Shown here piece by piece: positions 47,548 to 55,548 of a stretch of DNA of 62,893 nucleotides; the stretch's first letter is position 1; every line of letters starts with the position of its first letter. The stretch is from positions 1 to 62,893 of the IMG/VR virus record IMGVR_UViG_3300007735_000776; one strand, written 5' to 3'. A model generated the notes under the pieces. The model did no database searches and was not told where the DNA came from. It saw only the letters and a program-made list of their open reading frames with translations. Source of the DNA: a virus. A program made the translations under genes and the position numbers.

Positions 47548-48216
47548 TCACCAACTCGCTATAAGTGCAAAACCATCGCCACCAGTTCCGCTTACATTTG
47601 AACCACCACAACCAATACCCGGACGATTGATTGTATTGCTGTAGCTGCCAATTCCTACAATAATCGGCTGTAATTGAAAGTAGCCAGTCAAATTTGTTGT
47701 ATATCCATAATTTGCAGTTGAAAAACCTGAAGCACCGGGCGACCCGCCTGAAAGAAAAGTGGTGGTTGATGGAGTAATTGCCGCAGACATACCGGCTTGA
47801 CCAACGACCGATTGATAAAAACCCATCGCCTCAAAAGCACTAGTTGCAGAAGAAGCTGTACCCCCATTAATGCCACTTGCTGAGTTTGCTCTTAATAGTT
47901 CAGTAAATGCAGACGTTGAAAACCTTCCATATATACCCGTTCTATCACCATTACCACCACGATCGACTTTTACAAATAAGATGTCGGGCAAATTTTGCGC
48001 AGCGCCGTACCAAACACTTACAGCACCAGAACCACCACCTGATCCAGCACCATCACCATTACCGCCCGCACCAATTAACATGATGTACACATGACTTACG
48101 CCCGTAGGCTTATTCCAAGACAGTTTCGGTTGCAATGCTGTTGTAAATGGCGCATAAAACATCTGCACATCAGCATTAGCCGTGCGAAATTGATTCTGAT
48201 GTTGCCGAACAAACAT
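47548..48216 (-). CDS. Gly-rich putative adhesin 3 of 3
   Basis: 222 residues. Framework words are W-N-K-P-T-G-V-S near 33, M-L-I-G-A-G-G-N near 45, N-L-P-D-I-L-F-V-K-V near 73, Q-P-I-I-V-G-I-G near 180 and I-G-C-G-G-S near 200, ending L-I-A-S-W. The strand framework is conserved among the three copies while the Gly-rich loops differ most, which is what diversifying receptor-binding loops would do. Confidence 0.7.
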   Translation of the reverse strand: MFVRQHQNQFRTANADVQMFYAPFTTALQPKLSWNKPTGVSHVYIMLIGAGGNGDGAGSGGGSGAVSVWYGAAQNLPDILFVKVDRGGNGDRTGIYGRFSTSAFTELLRANSASGINGGTASSATSAFEAMGFYQSVVGQAGMSAAITPSTTTFLSGGSPGASGFSTANYGYTTNLTGYFQLQPIIVGIGSYSNTINRPGIGCGGSNVSGTGGDGFALIASW

Positions 48217-48218
48217 AT

Positions 48219-48407
48219 TTACTCCGTATACCAGCTAGGAACGGCAGCGTTATCGTTTACGCAGGTGTACTCCACATTCTCCTCACCCAAAGGCGTACCG
48301 TCAGCACGATAAACGCCTATGTACGATCCTGATGAATCCAAATGTGCATACCCATCAGAACCGTCTGAGAATTGAAGCAGAAACCAGCTATCAGTATCGC
48401 GCCACAT
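48219..48407 (-). CDS. Small hypothetical protein, 62 residues
   Basis: ATG 48407 follows GGAGATTACTAAT; the longer frame would need a TTG start at 48425. The acidic, aromatic product (W-R-D-T-D-S-W-F-L-L-Q-F-S-D-G at the start) ends N-A-A-V-P-S-W-Y-T-E. It is probably a fibre-associated chaperone or decoration protein, by position. Confidence 0.6.
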   Translation of the reverse strand: MWRDTDSWFLLQFSDGSDGYAHLDSSGSYIGVYRADGTPLGEENVEYTCVNDNAAVPSWYTE

Positions 48408-48408
48408 A

Positions 48409-48846
48409 TTAGTAATCTCCGGCAATTGTCACGACCGAGTAACCAGTACCAGCAGCACCAGTCGATGTACCAAACGTCACATACAGAAGATAGTTAGGAT
48501 CAAGCGCAAAGTTCAGCGGCAATTCAAACACCGACGAGGCAGCAGTCTGAGATACCGTCACCGCAGGTAGTGTGATTTCATCGTACAACCAAGTGTTTGT
48601 TGCGTTAGTAGTTGTGCTAGTAGAAATAAATACTCGGCAGACTGTCGCGGCAGGAGAACCTACTGGACGAAAACGAATCTTCTGTACATAGGAACCGTTA
48701 GACCCCGCCGTGAACGCCTTGTATAGCGTTCCAGAGCCATCCTGTGCCGTGTTAGCGGTTGGGCCTACGATAAGACCAGAATTGTTAGTTGCAACCGAAT
48801 CAGTGGCTCCAACTATCGAATAAATAGGGCTAGTATTTGCTGGCAT
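48409..48846 (-). CDS. Fibre-cluster beta protein, 145 residues
   Basis: A Thr/Ala/Ser-rich beta-strand protein with T-A-Q-D-G-S-G-T-L-Y-K-A-F-T-A-G near 35-50 and V-Q-K-I-R-F-R-P-V-G near 55, a layout I associate with small virion surface proteins of aquatic phages. There is no coiled coil or enzyme motif. It lies in a run of fibre genes. Confidence 0.6.
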   Translation of the reverse strand: MPANTSPIYSIVGATDSVATNNSGLIVGPTANTAQDGSGTLYKAFTAGSNGSYVQKIRFRPVGSPAATVCRVFISTSTTTNATNTWLYDEITLPAVTVSQTAASSVFELPLNFALDPNYLLYVTFGTSTGAAGTGYSVVTIAGDY

Positions 48847-48856
48847 GATTTACTCC

Positions 48857-49159
48857 TTATGGAAGAATGCAGTTAATAGAAACGGCGCGAACAAGACCAA
48901 TTGATGTACCCGACGCAGCAGGCGCAGCAGATGTCCAAGCCGTACCATTCGATGTCAGAATATTTCCCAAAGCGCCGGGACTAGTTAGGCCGGTACCACC
49001 AGAGCCAGCCGGAAGCGCTTGAGCTAATGTAACGACTTGGTTTGTACCAATCGTGACCGCTGTGGTCGTTCCGTTGGTCTGTAATATCAACTGACCCGTT
49101 GTATCGCCACTATTAACTAGCGCGGTGCCAGAGGTCGTGCCTGCTGAAATCGTACTCAT
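48857..49159 (-). CDS. Short fibre-repeat protein, 100 residues
   Basis: Consists almost wholly of phage fibre stalk repeats: S-G-D-T-T-G-Q-L-I-L-Q-T-N-G, then A-G-S-G-G-T-G-L-T and L-T-S-N-G-T-A-W-T. The same words occur in the 329-residue neighbour, so it may be a duplicated and shortened relative, or a stand-alone spacer. Confidence 0.6.
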   Translation of the reverse strand: MSTISAGTTSGTALVNSGDTTGQLILQTNGTTTAVTIGTNQVVTLAQALPAGSGGTGLTSPGALGNILTSNGTAWTSAAPAASGTSIGLVRAVSINCILP

Positions 49160-49168
49160 TGCTGCTCC

Positions 49169-50158
49169 TTAGATAACAACCCAACGCTGCCCAGAACTAA
49201 CAGTCACGCTCTGCCCACTGGCTACTGTAATAGGCCCGACTGACATTGCGTTTGTACCGGTAGCGATGGTGTAACTAGCCGATACCGTAGTGCTATTGAC
49301 TACCAATCCATTGCTTGCAACTAGTTCTGATGCTTGTAATTCACCAGTGCTTGGCTTGTATAACAGCTTGGCATTGCTGGTAAAAATTGTAGTTGGAGCA
49401 CCCGTGGTCGCATTTGAAAACAACGGGAAAAGATTGCTGGTGGTGCTGGTATCGTTACTAATGGAAGCACCACTAGGTGGTGCAGCGGCCCATGTTGCTG
49501 TCGTCCCATTACTTTGCAGAATGGTACCGTTTGAACCAATACCTAATCTGGTAGCGCTGTTTGTACCGTTACCGACAATCAAGTCACCAGTTGTAGTAAT
49601 TGGAGATAACGCATTAAATGCTGCCGATGCGGTTGTTTGCCCAGTACCACCATTAGCCACCGCAAGAGTTCCTGCAACAGTAACCGCGCCAGAGGTAGCT
49701 GTATTTGGGGTTAGTCCGGTTGTACCAAAACTAATTGTTGCTACACCATCAGTAGCAGTAGAAGCAATCGTCACAAAGTCAGAGCCGTTCCAAGCTACTA
49801 CTGCTCTATCTCCGGCAGCGATTGTCGTACCAGTCGTAGCGGAACCTTTTACGACTACCGCCGCATTAGACTGATTAATTACGACATATGCTTTAGATTG
49901 GCTTGGAGCAACAATGTTACGACTGACCCCCGGTGTACCGGTTGGGATAAGAATCGCGCAACGTGCTTCATTAGCTGCACCAGAACCTGTTGTGGAAAGC
50001 GTCCAGTTGCCTGAAGTAACTGATGCGGTAGCAGTAGCGGCAATTGAGTCTTCTACTAGTTCCGTAATATTGTCGTTAACAACGGTACCCCAAGTGCCTT
50101 GTAGTTCCCCAGTAACTGGGAGGGCAAAACCCAGTAACGATGTATACGATGTAGGCAT
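49169..50158 (-). CDS. Tail fibre protein, 329 residues
   Basis: The N-terminus (L-P-V-T-G-E-L-Q-G-T-W-G-T-V-V-N-D-N-I) is a recognisable attachment motif of phage fibres. It is followed by a beta domain (about 40-140), stalk repeats (V-A-N-G-G-T-G-Q-T-T, L-Q-S-N-G-T-T-A-T-W) and a C-terminal beta region (S-V-T-V-S-S-G-Q-R-W-V-V-I) that closes many trimeric fibres. Confidence 0.75.
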   Translation of the reverse strand: MPTSYTSLLGFALPVTGELQGTWGTVVNDNITELVEDSIAATATASVTSGNWTLSTTGSGAANEARCAILIPTGTPGVSRNIVAPSQSKAYVVINQSNAAVVVKGSATTGTTIAAGDRAVVAWNGSDFVTIASTATDGVATISFGTTGLTPNTATSGAVTVAGTLAVANGGTGQTTASAAFNALSPITTTGDLIVGNGTNSATRLGIGSNGTILQSNGTTATWAAAPPSGASISNDTSTTSNLFPLFSNATTGAPTTIFTSNAKLLYKPSTGELQASELVASNGLVVNSTTVSASYTIATGTNAMSVGPITVASGQSVTVSSGQRWVVI

Positions 50159-50170
50159 GATTTATCCTCT

Positions 50171-50947
50171 TTATGCTACTAATTCTTCCTGCTCAGTATT
50201 AACTGCGTTCCAATTAGCGTTCTGGTTATTGGTAACGAGGCCCCACGTTACATTTTGGTAGTCATTAATTATGTTCCACCCTTTAAATGTAATCGTACCA
50301 ACCGCACCTGTACCTTGCACACCTGTTACTAGCTTGCTGTCGTCAACTTCAATTGCAACTGTCCCGACAGTACCTGTTCCTTGTACGCCTGTTGGGGTAA
50401 TTATTTCTCCAACAATCGCACTTACTGTCCCTACTGCCCCGGCACCGGCTACGCCAGTCGGATATACAACCCAATCATACGCTGGGATTACGGTCCCAAT
50501 CGCCCCGGTACCTTGTACTCCAGACGCAGTTACATTGCTACTAATCTGGAATGCTACGTCCCCAATACTGCCTATTCCCGCTACACCGGTCAGTAGGACT
50601 GTGTCGTTTACAGCGACGCTTACTGTTCCAACATCTCCGGTACCCTGAACTCCCGTAACCGTATATACGACACCAATCGTAAAAGTTACTGTTCCTACAG
50701 CCCCGATACCAACTAAATTGTCTGTGTCTGGTACAACAATATCGTCAACTTGTACTATGAAGCCGCCAACTTCAGCGACCCCTTGTACCCCAGTAACTGT
50801 GATGTTGCTATTAATTAGTACTGCTGGGGTACCTACTGCTCCAGTACCAGATACTCCATCAACGGCATACGCTGGGGATACCCCACTCCACGCGTTGTAT
50901 CCCCAAGCGCCATCACCCCAACCCTGATTCCAAGTTGTGGATGCCAC
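50171..50947 (-). CDS. Protein built of V-G repeats
   Basis: 258 residues with about nine imperfect repeats of 22-26 residues, each ending in a G-x-G-x-x-G-x-V word such as G-T-G-A-V-G-T-V. It is flanked by a Trp-Gly-rich N-terminus (W-N-Q-G-W-G-D-G-A-W-G) and a C-terminus with N-V-T-W-G and N-A-N-W-N-A. Each unit looks like one beta-hairpin of an elongated fibre or beta-solenoid. No similar domain comes to mind. It is probably a virion fibre or decoration, by position and repeat style. Confidence 0.65.
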   Translation of the reverse strand: MASTTWNQGWGDGAWGYNAWSGVSPAYAVDGVSGTGAVGTPAVLINSNITVTGVQGVAEVGGFIVQVDDIVVPDTDNLVGIGAVGTVTFTIGVVYTVTGVQGTGDVGTVSVAVNDTVLLTGVAGIGSIGDVAFQISSNVTASGVQGTGAIGTVIPAYDWVVYPTGVAGAGAVGTVSAIVGEIITPTGVQGTGTVGTVAIEVDDSKLVTGVQGTGAVGTITFKGWNIINDYQNVTWGLVTNNQNANWNAVNTEQEELVA

Positions 50948-50959
50948 ATTATTTCCTTA

Positions 50960-51424
50960 TTAGGCGATTCTAATGATGGCGGTTGCCGCTGCCGCTGCTG
51001 GAAACTGAATCTGAAAATCTCCAGAGGACACTTGCTGGTCACCGCCAAAACTTAACACCGCACAAGCAGGATTTCCCGAGGCGGTATCGTTGTAAATAAT
51101 CCCACCACAAGTTGTGAAAGTTGCCGTAGTCCAAGTGGTGTTATCAAAGTCACACACAGCGGTAGTACCATCCGCAACAGGGGTCACAGATGTCAGCGTA
51201 TTACCACCAGTCGTGTAGCCGCTACCGTTTGGTAGTTCGTCACTATTAGATGTCAAATTATCGTAGCTAGTGGTGGCTGCGCCATAAGTGCCTGATCCAG
51301 CAGCAGTGGCTTTCATCAAAGCCAGCTTAAAGGTGTTACCGGTAGAGGCAGTAAAGTTGTGAACCGCACGGAGAATCTCTACTTTGAAAGAAGTAGGCAT
51401 TGCGGTAGTTACTGAAATAGGCAT
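50960..51424 (-). CDS. Virion protein, paralogue A
   Basis: 154 residues. S-F-K-V-E-I-L near 12, G-Y-T-T-G-G-N-T-L-T near 73, a G-x-I-Y-N word near 107, L-S-F-G-G-D near 124 and the end F-P-A-A-A-A-A-T-A-I-I-R-I match, in order, those of the 138-residue protein at 51713-52129. The pair is an old duplication separated by one gene. It is probably a tail or fibre-base component. Confidence 0.72.
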   Translation of the reverse strand: MPISVTTAMPTSFKVEILRAVHNFTASTGNTFKLALMKATAAGSGTYGAATTSYDNLTSNSDELPNGSGYTTGGNTLTSVTPVADGTTAVCDFDNTTWTTATFTTCGGIIYNDTASGNPACAVLSFGGDQQVSSGDFQIQFPAAAAATAIIRIA

Positions 51425-51425
51425 T

Positions 51426-51713
51426 TTATTTCTCCAGAAGTTTAATTAAGTCCGGGTGTCCCGCATCACGGAGACGGTTAGCAATCGTGGTGTGATTTGA
51501 TCTGACACACTGAGTACCATAATTAAGCAACACCCCACGAATACTTTTCCTAAAAGCTTCAGCTTGCTGCCGTAAAACAGGGTCTGCCGAAGCGCTTATG
51601 AAAATGATTCGATCCAACGTATTGTCAACTAACTCCTCTGGTGTGAACCCACGACCAGATACCGTAGTTGCTCTAATATCTCCCAATAGTGCGCCGCCAT
51701 TTGCTGATAGCAT
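51426..51713 (-). CDS. Conserved hypothetical virion-cluster protein, 95 residues
   Basis: G-R-G-F-T-P-E-E-L-V-D-N-T-L-D-R-I-I near 20-37, then R-K-S-I-R-G-V-L-L-N-Y and a D-A-G-H-P-D-L step near 83-89: a helical small protein I recognise as a conserved member of tail modules in podovirus-like genomes. It sits between two paralogues. Function unknown. Confidence 0.7.
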   Translation of the reverse strand: MLSANGGALLGDIRATTVSGRGFTPEELVDNTLDRIIFISASADPVLRQQAEAFRKSIRGVLLNYGTQCVRSNHTTIANRLRDAGHPDLIKLLEK

Positions 51714-52129
51714 TAGTTCATCCTTATGATTGCACTGTTTGCTGCGTTTGCCGGAAACTCCACCGTAAACGTCTGATTAACTACTATTTTGTCGTTACCA
51801 AAATCTAATACTGCTACCGACCGGTTGGCCTTACTTGCGTTATAAATCAAAGCACCCCGGCAAGTAAACGAGGCGTTAGCCCAGCTTGTGTTGTTAAAAC
51901 TCACGTACACCGTGGTGCCAGTAGCCTGTACCGTCGCACCTGTTAACGTGTTGCCACCAGCCACGTATCCAGTTCCTGTAATCTCGTTGGTGGTTGTGTA
52001 CGCAGTTGTGTTGGCATCCAGATCAGCGAACGCCGTATAAAGCGCGATTTTTATCGTATCCGTAAGAAGGTCATGAATCCCTTCGTACAGTTCAGCTTTA
52101 AACGACGTAGTTTGAGTTTGGACAATCAT
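51713..52129 (-). CDS. Virion protein, paralogue B
   Basis: 138 residues with the same skeleton as paralogue A: S-F-K-A-E-L near 8, I-K-I-A-L-Y, G-Y-V-A-G-G-N-T-L-T near 54, L-I-Y-N near 93, L-D-F-G-N-D near 107 and F-P-A-N-A-A-N-S-A-I-I-R at the end. It overlaps the adaptor gene by four bases and so is probably translated with it. Confidence 0.72.
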   Translation of the reverse strand: MIVQTQTTSFKAELYEGIHDLLTDTIKIALYTAFADLDANTTAYTTTNEITGTGYVAGGNTLTGATVQATGTTVYVSFNNTSWANASFTCRGALIYNASKANRSVAVLDFGNDKIVVNQTFTVEFPANAANSAIIRMN

Positions 52130-52812
52130 TTAACTGGGTACCTAACTTGACCATTACGATAAGCATCCTGACGGTTCTTGCCATCGCCAAGCTGTTTAGC
52201 CAGTGCTAATGCTTCGTCATACCGTTGCTGATACTTCGCCATCAAATCTGGTTCACCCTTCATAAACACATAGGCTTCGAGTAACGAGCCATACAGAAGA
52301 ACTGAATCAAAATTGTCTCCAAGCCACGACGTACCAGACGGATTGTTGATCGTGTCGGACATCGAAATTGGATAATAAAAATAGTGCAGCTCTACTGTGT
52401 AATTCGCGTTGGGTGTTGGGCCCAAAATAAACGACAACTCGTTGGTCGGCGTTACCGGTGGCACAGTCGTTGTTGTAGGCCCAAAAATAGCGTAGTACTG
52501 AGGGATGCCAGTCGCAGTTGTGCTGTTGGGGTACGACTCACGGATAAAGTTCACATCCTTATCCAAAAGGTAATAGTAGTTACCCGAACCATCAACCACA
52601 GCCAAAGAGAACACAGACAAGAAATCACTCGGGGCGGATAAGTACTTATTGCCCGACGTTAACGCTCCCGTGGAGTTCTTGCGTAGTGCTGGGAACTGTA
52701 TCGAGTTGTAGATACGCTGTTCGGCGTTTTGCACGAACGTGGCGAGTGCGGTCGCCGTGAACGTATTCTCGGTATAGTCCTCAATCGCTGCGGTTAACTG
52801 CGCGTAGTTCAT
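52126..52812 (-). CDS. Phage adaptor / tail-tube-A-like protein
   Basis: 228 residues. A-E-Q-R-I-Y-N-S-I-Q-F-P-A-L-R-K-N near 31-46, Y-L-S-A-P-S-D-F-L near 57-65 and D-K-D-V-N-F-I-R-E-S-Y-P near 84-95 are diagnostic words of the phage adaptor family that joins portal and tail. The C-terminal helix region (Y-Q-Q-R-Y-D-E-A-L-A-L-A) is typical of the ring's helical bundle. Good evidence for podovirus morphology. Confidence 0.82.
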   Translation of the reverse strand: MNYAQLTAAIEDYTENTFTATALATFVQNAEQRIYNSIQFPALRKNSTGALTSGNKYLSAPSDFLSVFSLAVVDGSGNYYYLLDKDVNFIRESYPNSTTATGIPQYYAIFGPTTTTVPPVTPTNELSFILGPTPNANYTVELHYFYYPISMSDTINNPSGTSWLGDNFDSVLLYGSLLEAYVFMKGEPDLMAKYQQRYDEALALAKQLGDGKNRQDAYRNGQVRYPVK

Positions 52813-53078
52813 CAGCCCATCTTCCCGCTAATCTTGCGACCCTTAGTTGCTGCGCCGTAACCACGCATCTCGCCAACACCGTACGGATTGACTGGGGCGT
52901 AGTTGCCTTTGCTGATACCACCAGTAGACATGTTCATCTCAGTCATAACTGCCGCACCGGTTTTGTAGCCTGAATACGTAGCCACGTTGGTGTCTTTACC
53001 GGTCATCGTATGAGGGGCAGCGTATACATCACCCGACCCCACCTCTTTACCTTTAACCTTCATACTGTATTTAGCCAT
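52812..53078 (-). CDS. Small basic Gly-rich protein, 88 residues
   Basis: ATG 53078 lies two bases after the stop of the upstream gene; the longer frame needs a TTG. Lys/Gly/Met-rich, with K-V-K-G-K-E-V-G-S-G-D near 8 and T-K-G-R-K-I-S-G-K-M-G at the end. It is one of a run of small basic proteins (52.8-56.9 kb) that are probably virion minor components. Confidence 0.65.
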   Translation of the reverse strand: MAKYSMKVKGKEVGSGDVYAAPHTMTGKDTNVATYSGYKTGAAVMTEMNMSTGGISKGNYAPVNPYGVGEMRGYGAATKGRKISGKMG

Positions 53079-53080
53079 GA

Positions 53081-53269
53081 TCAAAGCCCCGTAGCACGAA
53101 CTTTGCGAACAGACGCCTTCTGGTTGGCAACCTTAGCCAGACCACGCCCGAGACGCTTCATTTCCTCGTTAGTCTTACCACCGGCTCGCATCTTCTTGGC
53201 AGCATGCATACGCTGCTCGTGCTTCTTGACCTCACCGACAGCCACCTTCTTCATCTGAGACGCCTTCAT
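53081..53269 (-). CDS. Small highly basic protein, 62 residues
   Basis: Lys/Arg/Ala-rich, helical, no hydrophobic core: K-K-H-E-Q-R-M-H-A-A-K-K-M-R near 15-28, ending V-R-K-V-R-A-T-G-L. Likely binds nucleic acid or neutralises packaged DNA; by analogy only. A member of the small basic cluster. Confidence 0.68.
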   Translation of the reverse strand: MKASQMKKVAVGEVKKHEQRMHAAKKMRAGGKTNEEMKRLGRGLAKVANQKASVRKVRATGL

Positions 53270-53277
53270 ATTAACTC

Positions 53278-53706
53278 CTAAGAAATTGAGATTGTTGCAT
53301 TACCCACCGCAGTATTAGCCACAAGATCGTTTGGCGTTAGTCCTGCATCGTCACTTCTGGCCCCACCCACGGGTGCCCAACCCCACTGAAACACACGGCT
53401 ACCACCTTCAGGAAACCCAAACCCAAGTGGTGCTGTACTGTTAACCGTAAGCTCCTGCAAGCCACTAGTGCCTGATACCCGATAACTAACATCTGGGCGT
53501 GGCTCCCTAACAGCTTGTGGATCGTTCACCGGATACATACCTAACTGCAACTGTGGGTGATCCGGGTCCCAACACGTGGGGCAAACCTTAATCTTGTACG
53601 GGCGGGTCTTAACCGTCTGGATACGTAGTTGCTTGAGCATATACCGCTGAGCGCAGCGGTCACACTCTGCAATCGCGAACTTACCAGAGGCAAACCGGTT
53701 TGGCAT
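53278..53706 (-). CDS. Zinc-ribbon-bearing virion-cluster protein, 142 residues
   Basis: C-D-R-C near 15-18 and C-P-T-C near 42-45 form a zinc ribbon in the N-terminal third. The rest is Pro/Gly-rich and beta (V-F-Q-W-G-W-A-P-V-G-G near 105). Similar proteins lie between adaptor genes in other aquatic podoviruses; their role is unknown. Confidence 0.7.
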   Translation of the reverse strand: MPNRFASGKFAIAECDRCAQRYMLKQLRIQTVKTRPYKIKVCPTCWDPDHPQLQLGMYPVNDPQAVREPRPDVSYRVSGTSGLQELTVNSTAPLGFGFPEGGSRVFQWGWAPVGGARSDDAGLTPNDLVANTAVGNATISIS

Positions 53707-53709
53707 GAC

Positions 53710-54645
53710 TTACCCGTAATAAAACATGTTTCTCGGCACAAGCCGCAGCGGGGATGTATCTCTATCTTCCGCAGACGCCAAGTCCCACTGTTCTTCGTAC
53801 GCTGCTTTAAGCATCGCCACACGGCTTGGATCAACCTCCGGCAGCTTCATGCTCAAGTAAAACGCTAGTCCCGCCACCATACATGGCAACAAGCGGAACG
53901 GAATATCCTGAACCACAGTACCGTTAAGCCCACCGTCTTGAATCCTACGCATCCTCCAATACACGAATGTGTACTGATCTCCCGGCGCGTTAGGCGTAGG
54001 CCACACGTTGATGCAAGGCAAGTTCTGCACCGTCACGTAGTTGGCTGGGGATGAGTTGTGGGACGCTGCGGTTGTGTTGTTCTGCCCTCGGGCACAGTTC
54101 ACCAGCGAGTTACCGCTGATGTTTGGATAGCTAATAGTCTCGTTGTCTAGCTTGATGAACCCTGCTGCTGGCAGTCCTACCGTGGTACTGAGTGGTATGG
54201 TTGTAGCTACAGAGTCGATGTTCTGAGCCAGCGTAACGGCTGTTGTGTACTCGGCACCCGTCTGGCGGTTAAACCACACCTGAATCGGGCGACCTTGCGC
54301 CAGTTTGTTAGGTATCGACGAATAGGTCGGCTCGGCAATCCGGCTGATGTTGATATCAATCTGCTCTAGCGTTGTAGGCTGTGTGCGGATCACATGATCC
54401 AGCAGGTCAATCGTATCGCTTGGAATTGGATAAATGGCCTGACCAGTTGTCATCGGGAACGACCCCTGCTCGACCGTCCAGAGGTTAATACCCCGGTTAG
54501 CCCACTCGATGGACATCAGGTTTAGCGACCGCCTTGCAGTACGCCAGTTGTATCCAGTACGTAACTCGGCACCGCATCGCTCAAACGCCTCTTCGATGAG
54601 GTTATTGAGGTCAAGGTTAAACTCGGCTGTACCGGAAGTAGGCAT
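53710..54645 (-). CDS. P22 gp4-like head-completion / adaptor protein
   Basis: 311 residues. The N-terminal N-L-I-E-E-A-F-E-R-C-G near 14-24, then W-R-T-A-R-R-S-L-N-L-M and W-A-N-R-G-I-N-L-W-T near 33-57, match the helical start of gp4-like tail accessory factors. A beta insertion (about 125-205) and the C-terminal helices (L-L-P-C-M-V-A-G-L-A near 255) complete it. It would form the first ring under the portal. Confidence 0.72.
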   Translation of the reverse strand: MPTSGTAEFNLDLNNLIEEAFERCGAELRTGYNWRTARRSLNLMSIEWANRGINLWTVEQGSFPMTTGQAIYPIPSDTIDLLDHVIRTQPTTLEQIDINISRIAEPTYSSIPNKLAQGRPIQVWFNRQTGAEYTTAVTLAQNIDSVATTIPLSTTVGLPAAGFIKLDNETISYPNISGNSLVNCARGQNNTTAASHNSSPANYVTVQNLPCINVWPTPNAPGDQYTFVYWRMRRIQDGGLNGTVVQDIPFRLLPCMVAGLAFYLSMKLPEVDPSRVAMLKAAYEEQWDLASAEDRDTSPLRLVPRNMFYYG

Positions 54646-54647
54646 TG

Positions 54648-54890
54648 TTATTTCACTTTCCTATATGGCGCGACCTTCTGCGCTATGCGTTTTGGCTGCG
54701 CGACGAACTGTTTGCCAGACTTCTTCCCCGCCCGTTTCGCCCTCGTGGTTGCGGCATACTCGGCGGGGCTTAATGCTTTTATAGCGCTTTCTGGTAGGTA
54801 CCGCTCCCCCGTCTTTGACGACGGTTTTCCACTTTTGGTGCGCCATTTCTGCTCACCCCACGCTTTTAAACTTTGCTGCGGTGCTTTCAC
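54648..54890 (-). CDS. Small DUF5872-like basic protein
   Basis: 80 residues: S-L-K-A-W-G-E-Q-K-W-R-T-K-S-G-K-P-S-S-K near 7-26, then G-E-R-Y-L-P and L-S-P-A-E-Y-A. This is the pattern of the DUF5872 family, small proteins of unknown function found in phages and viruses of aquatic origin. Overlaps its upstream neighbour by four bases. Confidence 0.75.
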   Translation of the reverse strand: MKAPQQSLKAWGEQKWRTKSGKPSSKTGERYLPESAIKALSPAEYAATTRAKRAGKKSGKQFVAQPKRIAQKVAPYRKVK

Positions 54891-55165
54891 TTCTTGCCCA
54901 TTTTCTTCAGAGTTTGGGCAAGTCTTGCTCTTTGGCCCAATTTCCCTGGTTTTTGGGCAGCAGAGGCTAGCTTCTTAGGGGAAATCGGCTTGCCTTCTTT
55001 TGCGCCAAGCTGAGCGCGTAGTGCGCCGGGTTTCTTGATCGCTTCCTGAATAAACTTTTTTGTGGAGCCGCCCTTCTTCATACCATCGACGCCACGGCCT
55101 TTTAGTACATCTGCTTGAGTGACCTTACCGTCGCCGGTCAGGTCAGGAAACTTACTAGCCATCAC
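54887..55165 (-). CDS. Small basic protein with EF-hand-like loop
   Basis: 92 residues. D-L-T-G-D-G-K-V-T-Q-A-D-V-L near 8-21 is a calcium-binding dockerin/EF-hand-like loop, followed by a Lys/Gly-rich helix region. ATG 55165 or 55162 may be used; the first overlaps the previous stop. Calcium may stabilise virions, but no partner is visible. A member of the small basic cluster. Confidence 0.7.
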   Translation of the reverse strand: MMASKFPDLTGDGKVTQADVLKGRGVDGMKKGGSTKKFIQEAIKKPGALRAQLGAKEGKPISPKKLASAAQKPGKLGQRARLAQTLKKMGKK

Positions 55166-55548
55166 ACGATCCTTCCCTTGGTCTTACCACGCTTAGCGAT
55201 ACCATCTGCGCGGGATGATGCGGACTTTACCGCCCCGCCTTTTTTCATACCGTACTGTTTTTGGTTCTCCATCGCGGCTTTATAGCTATCTGATCTTTTA
55301 TGCGCTTGCTTCATGAGGTCCAAAGCTTTAACGTCCCCTTTTCCAAGACGTTTTGCAAGTGTTTCAGAATCTGGGTCTGAAGGCTGTTTAAACTTCTCGT
55401 AGTCGGACTTCATTCCTTCTTTGTCTCTACTAAACGCGAATTCAGCACCTTTAGCACCGCTGGCGCGTTTTTTACCAGAATAAACATCCTCGTCGTAATC
55501 GGCCCACTTGTAACCTTCAAATGGGTCTTTTTTATCTTTATCAGCCAC
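55162..55548 (-). CDS. Small basic protein with shared C-terminal tag (1)
   Basis: 128 residues. Acidic N-terminus (M-A-D-K-D-K-K-D-P-F-E-G-Y), a basic middle and the C-terminal tag S-S-R-A-D-G-I-A-x-R-G-K-T-x-G-x-I-V preceded by K-K-G-G. The same tag ends the 71-residue protein at 55813. It is coupled to both neighbours by overlaps. Confidence 0.7.
   Translation of the reverse strand: MADKDKKDPFEGYKWADYDEDVYSGKKRASGAKGAEFAFSRDKEGMKSDYEKFKQPSDPDSETLAKRLGKGDVKALDLMKQAHKRSDSYKAAMENQKQYGMKKGGAVKSASSRADGIAKRGKTKGRIV

Noticed and set aside
46052-48216. Diversity-generating retroelement acting on the Gly-rich adhesins
   Set aside because: No reverse transcriptase gene or template/variable repeat pair is visible anywhere in the window.
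49290-49874. 194-residue plus-strand frame opposite a fibre gene
   Set aside because: Its Val/Pro/Ala-rich composition is the antisense of Thr/Gly/Asn-rich fibre codons. There is no ribosome site, and the minus-strand fibre motifs are clear.
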